A DNA stretch of 5,813 nucleotides from Actinomycetes bacterium (GTDB taxonomy: Bacteria > Actinomycetota > Thermoleophilia > RBG-16-64-13). Below, in pieces: positions 1 through 4,839 of this stretch (position 1 is its first letter; each line of letters starts with the position of its first letter). The notes under the pieces were generated by a model. The model ran no database searches, was not told where the DNA came from, and was given only the letters and a program-made list of their open reading frames with translations. The DNA lies in assembly GCA_021815245.1 (NCBI GenBank), contig JAKAHF010000181.1, positions 1 to 5,813 of the forward strand, given 5' to 3'. A program made the position numbers and the translations under genes.

Positions 1-84
1 GAGATACCGCTGGCGTACAGTCTCAGCCCGCGCCAGAAAGCCATCATCTACGCGGGCGGCCTGCTCGCCTACACGGTCAGATAG
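1..84 (+). CDS. C-terminal end of probable aconitate hydratase (5' truncated)
   Basis: Reading from base 1 in frame gives 27 codons and a TAG at 82-84. The visible residues contain SPRQKAIIYAGGLLAYT. This resembles the extreme C-terminus of bacterial aconitases of the shorter, mitochondrial-like type, which as I recall them end in a 'LS.R...IL.AGGLLNYT'-like sequence. Aconitase isomerises citrate to isocitrate with a [4Fe-4S] cluster, and its product is the substrate of the isocitrate dehydrogenase that starts 24 bp downstream, so the context supports the call. No cluster ligand or catalytic residue lies in the visible part. The identity rests on a short tail plus synteny and is likely but not certain. 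Another member of the aconitase/homoaconitase/isopropylmalate isomerase superfamily is the main alternative. Confidence 0.62.
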   Translation, partial: EIPLAYSLSPRQKAIIYAGGLLAYTVR

Positions 85-96
85 ACCGTACGACGC

Positions 97-101
97 GGAG
101 G
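97..101 (+). promoter_or_regulatory. Ribosome binding site of icd
   Basis: GGAGG with a 7-nt spacer to the ATG at 109, inside the 24-nt gap after the preceding stop codon. It fixes the icd start and fits translation from a shared upstream transcript. Confidence 0.75.
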
Positions 102-108
102 ACCCTCT

Positions 109-1329
109 ATGAGCAATGCCAAGATCACCGTCGCCACGCCGCTCGTCGAGATCGACGGCGACGAGATGACCCGCGTCATGTGGACCATGGTCAAGGAGAA
201 GCTCATTCTTCCCCACCTCGACCTGACGCTCGACTACTACGACCTGGGCCTGCCGCACCGCGACGCGACCGAAGACCGGGTGACGCTCGAGGCCGCCGAG
301 GCCATCAAGAGGTACGGCGTGGGTGTCAAGTGCGCCACCATCACGCCGAACAAGGACCGGGTCGAGGAGTACGGCCTCAAGCAGGAGTGGAAGAGCCCCA
401 ACGCGACCATCAGGGCGGCGCTCGACGGCACCGTGTTCCGGGCGCCCATCCTCGTGAGCAACGTACTGCCCGCCGTGCGCTCCTGGAAGAAGCCCATCCA
501 CGTCGGCCGTCATGCCTACGGCGACGTGTACAAGAACTGCGAGTTCAGGGCGCCGGGAGCCGGCAAGGCCGAACTGGTCTTCACCGATGACTCGGGCCGC
601 GAGACGTATCGCGGTCTCATTCACGAATTCAAGGGCCCGGGTATCGTGCAGGGCATCCACAACACCGACGCGTCGATCGCGAGTTTCGCCAAAGCCTGTT
701 TCACCTACGCCCACGATCAGAGGCTCCATCTCTGGTTCGGCACCAAAGACACCATCTCGAAGATCTACGACGCCCGCTTTCGCGCGATCTTCGACGAGGA
801 ATACGCAGCCAATTGGGCGTCGAGATTCGAGGCGGCCGGACTCGAGTACTTCTTCACGCTGATCGACGACGCCGTCGCCCGCATCATGAAGACGGAGGGC
901 GGAGTGCTCTGGGCCTGCAAGAACTACGACGGCGACGTCATGAGCGACATGCTCGGCTCGGCTTACGGCAGCCTTGCCATGATGACCTCGGTGCTGGTCA
1001 GTCCCGAGGGCTGCTACGAGTTCGAAGCCTCCCACGGTACCGTGCAGAAGCACTACTACAAGCACGTACGCGGCGAGGCCACTTCGAGCAATTCCATGGC
1101 TCTGATCTTCGCCTGGACCGGGGCCCTCAAGAAGCGTGGCGAGCTTGACGGTACGCCCGCGGTGGTCGACTTCGCCGCTGCCATGGAGCGCGCCGCTCTC
1201 GACACCGTCGAGAGCGGCGTCATGACGGGCGACCTGTTGCTCGTCGCCACGCCCGACGCGCGCAACCGCAAGGTCGGCACCGAAGCGTTCATAGACGCGG
1301 TCGCCTCACGGCTGGGGGAGACCATATAG
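109..1329 (+). CDS. icd: NADP-dependent isocitrate dehydrogenase, homodimeric eukaryote-like type
   Basis: A 406-residue cytoplasmic enzyme that oxidatively decarboxylates isocitrate to 2-oxoglutarate in the TCA cycle. It aligns from end to end with the type II (human IDH1-like, about 414 aa) subfamily: [13 protein letters not shown] near the N-terminus, WKSPNATIR at 94-102, [10 protein letters not shown] at 133-142, GTKDTISK from 211, LIDD at 251-254, NYDGDVMSD at 272-280 and SHGTVQKHY at 308-316. Substrate and metal residues known from the family are present: S96, R102, R111, R134, Y141, K213, D253, D276 and D280. In the NADP 2'-phosphate loop the usual Arg-His pair is K314-H315, which is still basic and so fits NADP use. 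SPNGT has become SPNAT and the TSTNP segment has become TSSNS, both mild deviations. The ATG at 109 has a good ribosome binding site. It probably forms an operon with the upstream aconitase-like gene. The function is very likely; cofactor preference is inferred. Confidence 0.95.
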   Translation: MSNAKITVATPLVEIDGDEMTRVMWTMVKEKLILPHLDLTLDYYDLGLPHRDATEDRVTLEAAEAIKRYGVGVKCATITPNKDRVEEYGLKQEWKSPNATIRAALDGTVFRAPILVSNVLPAVRSWKKPIHVGRHAYGDVYKNCEFRAPGAGKAELVFTDDSGRETYRGLIHEFKGPGIVQGIHNTDASIASFAKACFTYAHDQRLHLWFGTKDTISKIYDARFRAIFDEEYAANWASRFEAAGLEYFFTLIDDAVARIMKTEGGVLWACKNYDGDVMSDMLGSAYGSLAMMTSVLVSPEGCYEFEASHGTVQKHYYKHVRGEATSSNSMALIFAWTGALKKRGELDGTPAVVDFAAAMERAALDTVESGVMTGDLLLVATPDARNRKVGTEAFIDAVASRLGETI

Positions 1330-1353
1330 TAGGTTCATGAACTGTGCGTGTTC

Positions 1354-1360
1354 AAGGAGG
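1354..1360 (+). promoter_or_regulatory. Ribosome binding site deciding the flavoenzyme start
   Basis: A perfect AAGGAGG lies 4 nt before the GTG at 1365. The frame is also open from a GTG at 1344, but that codon lies upstream of this Shine-Dalgarno sequence and has no good one of its own. The protein read from 1365 (MFAHIFSPLDVGG) also matches the usual N-terminus of the family. Confidence 0.7.
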
Positions 1361-1364
1361 CGTC

Positions 1365-2474
1365 GTGTTCGCTCACATCTTCAGTCCCCTTGACGTCGGA
1401 GGAGTCGAGTTCAAGAATCGCTTGACGATGGCTCCGCTCTATCTTGGCTACGCCGGGCTCGAAGGGGCGGTGACTCCCGGGCTGCTGGAGCACTACGCAC
1501 TCATGGCGCGAAGCGGAGTGGCCATGGTAGTCGTCGAGAATTCGAGCATCGACCACCCGGTTGCGAGCGGCTCGCCGCGCGAACTGAGGGCCGACACCGA
1601 CGACTGCATCCCAGGCTTGGAAAGACTGGCGCGCACCATCAAAGACGAAGGTGCGCTCGCGTGCCTCCAGGTGCATCACGGCGGGCGTTTCGCGCGGGCC
1701 GCGCCGCAGCCGGTCGCGCCGTCGGCGGTGCCGGTCGGCGAGCGTATGCCCCGCGCGCTGGAAACAGCGGAGTTGCCGCATATAGCCCAGAAGTTCGCCG
1801 ACACGGCACGTCGCGCCCAGCAGGCCGGTTTCGACATGGTCGAGCTTCACGGCGGCACGGGCTACCTGCTCTCGGAGTTCATCTCTCCCCGCACAAACCT
1901 GCGCACCGATGAGTACGGCGGCTCGTTGGAGAATCGCTGCCGGTTCCCGTTGGAGGTCATCGACGCGGTGCGGGCGGCCGTGGATATTCCCGTCGGCTAT
2001 CGGTTCCTGGCCGACGAGTGGCTGCCTGATGGACTTACCCTGACCGAATCGTGCGAAGCCGCCAAGCTCCTCGAGGCTCGTGGCCTCGCCTACTTGTCGG
2101 TCATGGGTGGCACGTACGAATCGTGGCCGCGCCCGGAGATCGTCGCGGCGAGCGAGAAGCCGGGCTACATGGCGTCACTGGCGGCGGCCGTGAAGACCGT
2201 GGCGAGCATCCCGGTCATTGCCGCCGGGCGTATCGACTCGGGCGAGTTGGCCGAACGGCTTCTCGTCGAGGGCGCGACCGACCTCATCGGACTTGCCCGA
2301 GTGCTCTGGGCCGACCCGGAATGGCCGGCGAAAGTACGCGAGGGCCGCGAAGGCGAGATCATCCACTGCGACTGCCAGGACGCCTGCATGAAGCTCATCG
2401 GGTCCGGCAGGCCGGCCCTGTGCGCCCGCTGGCCGCACGACAAGCACGAAGCGTGGAAAGGGAAGGTGGCCTGA
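1365..2474 (+). CDS. Stand-alone NADH:flavin oxidoreductase, OYE / 2,4-dienoyl-CoA reductase N-domain type with Fe-S motif
   Basis: A 369-residue TIM-barrel flavoprotein of the Old Yellow Enzyme family. Members reduce activated C=C bonds using FMN and reduced nicotinamide; the substrate here is unknown. Visible family signatures are FSPLDVGGVEFKNRLTMAP at the N-terminus, QVHHGGR at 102-108, FDMVELHGGTGYLLSEF ending near 172, the RTDEYGGSLENR segment just after it, and IPVIAAGRI plus LIGLARVLWADPEWP towards the C-terminus. The C-terminal tail has four cysteines (C335, C337, C341, C353) close to the CX2CX3CX11C iron-sulfur motif of 2,4-dienoyl-CoA reductases. The first is offset by one residue, with H334 at the usual place. 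The FAD and NAD(P) Rossmann domains of full-length (about 670 aa) dienoyl-CoA reductases are absent and the gene stops cleanly, so this is a short-form member, not a truncation. The second substrate His/Asn is T165. It lies 35 bp after icd and is probably co-transcribed. The family is sure; the reaction is not. Confidence 0.9.
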   Translation: MFAHIFSPLDVGGVEFKNRLTMAPLYLGYAGLEGAVTPGLLEHYALMARSGVAMVVVENSSIDHPVASGSPRELRADTDDCIPGLERLARTIKDEGALACLQVHHGGRFARAAPQPVAPSAVPVGERMPRALETAELPHIAQKFADTARRAQQAGFDMVELHGGTGYLLSEFISPRTNLRTDEYGGSLENRCRFPLEVIDAVRAAVDIPVGYRFLADEWLPDGLTLTESCEAAKLLEARGLAYLSVMGGTYESWPRPEIVAASEKPGYMASLAAAVKTVASIPVIAAGRIDSGELAERLLVEGATDLIGLARVLWADPEWPAKVREGREGEIIHCDCQDACMKLIGSGRPALCARWPHDKHEAWKGKVA

Positions 2475-2535
2475 GGGCCGAAGACGGCCTCCAGTCGGGT
2501 GTTCGTTCAAGGAATACCTGCATCCGTAGCCAATG

Positions 2536-2541
2536 TATAAT
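2536..2541 (+). promoter_or_regulatory. Candidate -10 box of the NlpC/P60 gene
   Basis: A perfect TATAAT in a GC-rich 136-bp intergenic region, 69 bp before the GTG at 2611. No convincing -35 hexamer sits 16-18 bp upstream; AATACC is at the 17-bp position and TTCAAG at 2506-2511 is too far away. It could need an activator or be a chance AT-rich hexamer. Transcription would start near 2547-2549. Confidence 0.45.
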
Positions 2542-2543
2542 CA

Positions 2544-2579
2544 CCCGGACTTGCAGAGCGACTGGCACATCCGTCCGGG
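2544..2579 (+). repeat. Inverted repeat in the NlpC/P60 leader
   Basis: CCCGGAC at 2544-2550 and GTCCGGG at 2573-2579 are perfect 7-bp arms separated by 22 nt. The left arm overlaps the expected start of transcription after the -10 box at 2536-2541. It could be a DNA operator or, if transcription starts further upstream, an RNA stem. No T-run follows, so it is not a terminator. The role is unknown. Confidence 0.4.
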
Positions 2580-2600
2580 AGTATGACACCGGCGCGGAGC

Positions 2601-2607
2601 AGGAGGT
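2601..2607 (+). promoter_or_regulatory. Ribosome binding site of the NlpC/P60 gene
   Basis: AGGAGGT lies just before the GTG at 2611 (4 nt between the GGAGG core and the start codon). It supports 2611 over the in-frame GTG at 2638, which would also remove the positively charged n-region of the signal peptide. Confidence 0.7.
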
Positions 2608-2610
2608 AGG

Positions 2611-3645
2611 GTGCCAGGTTTCAGGTGGTTCGAGCGTGTGCCCCGTTGGCGCATACTCACCTTGATCTTCATCACTTCGATGCTGGTGCTATGTGGCCCC
2701 AGCATCGTCCAGGCGACAACCGCCGCCATCAAAGAGGCCCAGCAAGAGGCCCAGGCGCTTGCCGACCTCGTGGCGCAGCTCGACCAGGAGTTGGGCGCCG
2801 CCACCGAGGACTACAACTACGCCAACCAACAACTCGCCGACAGTCAGACGGCTGCCAAGAAGCTCACGACCGAGTTGAAGCAGGCCGAGACCGATCTCGC
2901 CACCGTCGAGGAGCGGTTGAACCTGCGCATGGTCGAGATCTACAAGGCCGGCAACCTCAGCATGCTCGGCGTCCTCATGGACTCGAACAGCTTCTCGGAG
3001 CTGCTCGCCCGGCTCGATCAACTCTCGGTCATAGGCCGGCAAGACGCCAAGCTCGTGGAGGAGATCTCGGCCTACCGCACCAAGACCGCCGACCAGAAGG
3101 CCGAGATCGAAGCTCTGATGGAGCAGCAGAAGGACTATGCCGCCCAAGCCGAAGTCGCCAAGGAGAAGATCGAGGCGCAGCTTGCCAAGCAGGCCAAGCT
3201 CCTCAAGGGCAAGGAGGTCGAGCTCGCGAAGCTCAAGAAGGCCGAAGCCGAGCGCCAGGCCAGGATCCTCGCCGAAGAGAAGGCGCGGCAGCAGTTCCTC
3301 GCCTCTCGTCCGGGCAAGATCATCAGCATGGCCATGGGCTTCTCAGGCGTGCCCTACGTGTGGGGCGGCGCCAGTCCGAGAGGATTCGACTGCTCGGGAT
3401 TGGTGATGTATGTCTACGGCAAATTCGGCATCTCACTGCCGCATTCCAGCCGCATGCAGTACAACTACGGCAAACACGTGAGCCGCAGCGAGATCAAACC
3501 GGGCGACCTGTGCTTCTACTACTCGCCCATCCAGCATGTCGGCATCTACATCGGCAACGGCCGTATCATCAACGCCACCGGCAACCACGTGCAGATCAGC
3601 GACGCGTTCACCCGTAGCTACGTGGGGGCGACGCGCGTCTTGTAG
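2611..3645 (+). CDS. Exported coiled-coil NlpC/P60 peptidoglycan hydrolase
   Basis: A 344-residue secreted cell-wall endopeptidase. The N-terminus has a basic stretch (R5-R14), a hydrophobic core at about 15-33 and a likely signal peptidase site after VQA (residue 35). Residues 36 to about 230 are rich in Ala, Glu, Lys and Gln and look like two long coiled-coil helices (about 38-110 and 135-230). They are broken by LRMVEIYKAGNLSMLGVLM around 105-123, a hairpin typical of the PcsB/CwlO/RipA-like N-terminal regulatory region. The C-terminal NlpC/P60 domain (about 234-344) carries GVPYVWGG, the nucleophile C261 in FDCSGLV, H309 in IQHVGIYIG, and N321 as the third polar residue in place of the more common His. 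Such proteins cleave peptide stems of peptidoglycan (often D-Glu to diamino acid) and many are controlled by a membrane FtsEX complex, though no ftsEX is visible here. The domain call is firm; bond specificity and regulation are inferred from the family. Confidence 0.93.
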   Translation: MPGFRWFERVPRWRILTLIFITSMLVLCGPSIVQATTAAIKEAQQEAQALADLVAQLDQELGAATEDYNYANQQLADSQTAAKKLTTELKQAETDLATVEERLNLRMVEIYKAGNLSMLGVLMDSNSFSELLARLDQLSVIGRQDAKLVEEISAYRTKTADQKAEIEALMEQQKDYAAQAEVAKEKIEAQLAKQAKLLKGKEVELAKLKKAEAERQARILAEEKARQQFLASRPGKIISMAMGFSGVPYVWGGASPRGFDCSGLVMYVYGKFGISLPHSSRMQYNYGKHVSRSEIKPGDLCFYYSPIQHVGIYIGNGRIINATGNHVQISDAFTRSYVGATRVL

Positions 3646-3729
3646 ACTGCCGAGTATCGCCCTGTTTCGTCCACACGCGGTCGCTCTCTCCACCCGGCGA
3701 AACGTTGCACCCCTCAAAGCGGAAGACTA

Positions 3730-3759
3730 TTGACGCCAGGTAGGACTCTCCGCGATGAT
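3730..3759 (+). promoter_or_regulatory. Possible promoter for the secreted-protein gene
   Basis: TTGACG (3730-3735, five of six to the -35 consensus) and GATGAT (3754-3759, four of six to the -10 consensus) are separated by 18 bp, placing a start near 3766 and about 38 bp before the GTG. If real, the transcript would lack the 5' strand of the leader stem starting at 3705, so the two interpretations compete. Confidence 0.35.
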
Positions 3760-3787
3760 GGACCAAGGGCAACAAGGCCGGGCCATG

Positions 3788-3794
3788 AAAGGGG
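3788..3794 (+). promoter_or_regulatory. Ribosome binding site of the secreted-protein gene
   Basis: AAAGGGG with a 9-nt spacer to the GTG at 3804. It is weaker than the other sites in the window and lies largely inside the 3' arm of the possible leader helix. The ATG at 3785 is out of frame with the protein. Confidence 0.55.
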
Positions 3795-3803
3795 TAGCAA
3801 GCA

Positions 3804-4781
3804 GTGAAGAGCAAGCGATCCAACATTCTCGTGGGGACATTGACTATCGCGCTCCTCATCCTGCTGGCGGCGCCCGCGGTGGCCCTGGCAGATGGGTCGA
3901 ACGCCCCTGTGATCGAGACACCAAGCAGTGAGACCTACTCGCCGATTCTGCCCACTACTCAGACCCTTATGGGTCTTGATGATCCGGCAATGGTGCTGCC
4001 GCAGTTCACATACGATTTCTCGGCGGACGCCTGGGGCAGCATCCCGACGACCTTTCCCGGTGGGACGTTCAGTGGAAACGCTGTCGGAGTCAGGGAGATC
4101 GGCGCCGGCTGGATGACGTGGAACCCGCAGGTGGCCGGCAAGCACGTACTGTTCGTGAGAGACCACACCATCCGCTTCACCGCGCCCACCCAAGCGGTCG
4201 GGGTGGTTGCCGAGCCCAACAACATGAACTGGCACGACGTGACTATCGAGGCCTTCGATTCGCAGGGCAGGTCGCTGGGCAGCTTCACCAAGAACATCCT
4301 CGGCAACGCGGGGGCGGCCTTCATCGGCGTCGCTTCGGCGACGTGGAACATCGCTTCGGTCAAGCTCTACGCCGCACCCGGCGCGAACGGGTTCGCATAT
4401 AGCGACCTCGAGTGCGGCGCGAGCCTCCTGACCTTCCTCGCTCCGCTCCGGCCACAGGATCCCAAGGTCTTCAGCAACGCGTGGAAGCTGGTGGGCAACC
4501 TCCCGATACGGTTCACACTGGGCAATGTCGCCGGGCTGTCGGGTCGCGCCGGACTCCAGGCAGGCATACCGGCTCCGACAGTCGAGGTGCTCGACTCCTC
4601 TGACAAGACATGCTTCGAAGGCACGTGCACGTTCAACATACGACAGGGCTGCTTCCAGACCGTCGTACCGAGGGGTGTGCTCTGCAACTGGGCGCCGGGC
4701 CAATACACCGTGGTCGTCCACGCTGAGGGCGTCACCTACGAGGTTCCCATCTGGGTCGGTGTGCTGCTGCGACAGTTGTAG
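3804..4781 (+). CDS. Secreted two-domain beta-rich protein, possible PxKF-type C-terminal domain
   Basis: A 325-residue protein of unknown function. It has a clear signal peptide: basic n-region KSKR, hydrophobic stretch from about 8 to 28, and ALA at 27-29 before D30. After a Pro/Ser/Thr-rich linker (30-55), residues about 65-205 look like a beta-sandwich. AVGVVAEPN (131-139), VTIEAFDSQGRSLGSF (146-161), AAFIGVAS (171-178) and GFAYSDLECG (196-205) follow the pattern of jelly-roll domains seen in exported and surface proteins. Residues about 211-325 (FLAPLRPQD, then LPIRFTLG at 233-240, ending in a YTVVVHAEGVTYEVPIWVGV strand pair) resemble the PxKF domain of secreted actinobacterial proteins, with PIRF in place of PVKF. 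This part holds four cysteines (C270, C275, C283, C294), possibly two disulfides outside the cell. No LPXTG, C-terminal anchor or enzyme motif is seen. The GTG start has an AAAGGGG site. Secretion is confident; the domain assignments are by eye. Confidence 0.8.
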   Translation: MKSKRSNILVGTLTIALLILLAAPAVALADGSNAPVIETPSSETYSPILPTTQTLMGLDDPAMVLPQFTYDFSADAWGSIPTTFPGGTFSGNAVGVREIGAGWMTWNPQVAGKHVLFVRDHTIRFTAPTQAVGVVAEPNNMNWHDVTIEAFDSQGRSLGSFTKNILGNAGAAFIGVASATWNIASVKLYAAPGANGFAYSDLECGASLLTFLAPLRPQDPKVFSNAWKLVGNLPIRFTLGNVAGLSGRAGLQAGIPAPTVEVLDSSDKTCFEGTCTFNIRQGCFQTVVPRGVLCNWAPGQYTVVVHAEGVTYEVPIWVGVLLRQL

Positions 4782-4829
4782 CCACCGCTCTCGAAAGTCC
4801 GTGACCCTGTGGGCCGAGGTGGGTGACTC

Positions 4830-4839
4830 CTACCGGTAG
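4830..4839. repeat. 10-bp perfect palindrome at the end of the ClC gene
   Basis: CTACCGGTAG is self-complementary and includes the TAG stop codon of the minus-strand ClC gene. It is too short and lacks a T-run, so it is not a convincing terminator. The 48-bp convergent gap (4782-4829) next to it holds nothing else I can name. Confidence 0.3.

Larger units (their letters stand above)
3705..3800 (+). ncRNA. Candidate structured leader covering the RBS of the downstream gene
   Basis: TTGCACCCCT at 3705-3714 can pair with AGGGGTAGCAA at 3790-3800 to form a 10-bp helix with one bulged A (3796). Inside it, 3719-3726 pairs with 3747-3753 (GCGGA/TCCGC core plus two pairs past a bulge). 3758-3764 pairs with 3780-3786 (ATGG/CCAT, an A-G mismatch, CC/GG). 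The result is a closing stem with two hairpins, and the 3' strand of the closing stem contains most of the Shine-Dalgarno sequence of the gene at 3804. I do not recognise it as a known riboswitch class. Pairing was found by eye, no upstream promoter for this RNA is evident, and chance pairing in GC-rich DNA is possible. Confidence 0.3.

Noticed and set aside
1344..1364. Upstream GTG as start of the flavoenzyme
   Set aside because: The AAGGAGG at 1354-1360 would then lie inside the coding region, and the added residues do not match the family N-terminus.
1335..1850. 171-codon antisense open frame over the flavoenzyme
   Set aside because: It is a shadow of a well-conserved enzyme, with Arg/His-rich composition and no family features.
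2473..2492. Hairpin (GGCCG/CGGCC with AAGA loop) at the flavoenzyme stop codon as a terminator
   Set aside because: The core stem is only about 5 bp with a wobble or bulge further out, and no T-run follows, so intrinsic termination is not supported.
2475..2610. ydaO-type c-di-AMP riboswitch before the NlpC/P60 gene
   Set aside because: These often precede cell-wall hydrolase genes in actinobacteria, so I looked for the conserved core, but it is not present and the gap is too short.
2686..2694. Lipoprotein signal at C28 of the NlpC/P60 protein
   Set aside because: The residue before the Cys is Leu, not Gly/Ala/Ser, so it is not a valid lipobox. VQA at 33-35 is a better signal peptidase I site.
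2625..3617. 330-codon open frame overlapping the NlpC/P60 gene in another plus-strand frame
   Set aside because: Its product is Arg/Gly/Ala/Gln-rich low-complexity sequence with no domain, and it sits over a gene with a signal peptide and catalytic motifs. Long shadow frames are common in GC-rich coding DNA.
3657..3700. TCGCC...GGCGA inverted repeat after the NlpC/P60 gene
   Set aside because: Five-bp arms 34 nt apart are expected by chance in GC-rich DNA, and no T-run follows.
3714..4721. 335-codon antisense open frame opposite the secreted-protein gene
   Set aside because: It has no recognisable domain and an Arg/Ala/Gly-rich, charged composition. The sense frame has a signal peptide, an RBS and beta-strand patterns.
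4782..4822. CCACC/GGTGG hairpin in the convergent gap as a bidirectional terminator
   Set aside because: The arms are only 5 bp with a long, poorly paired loop and no T-tract on either strand.
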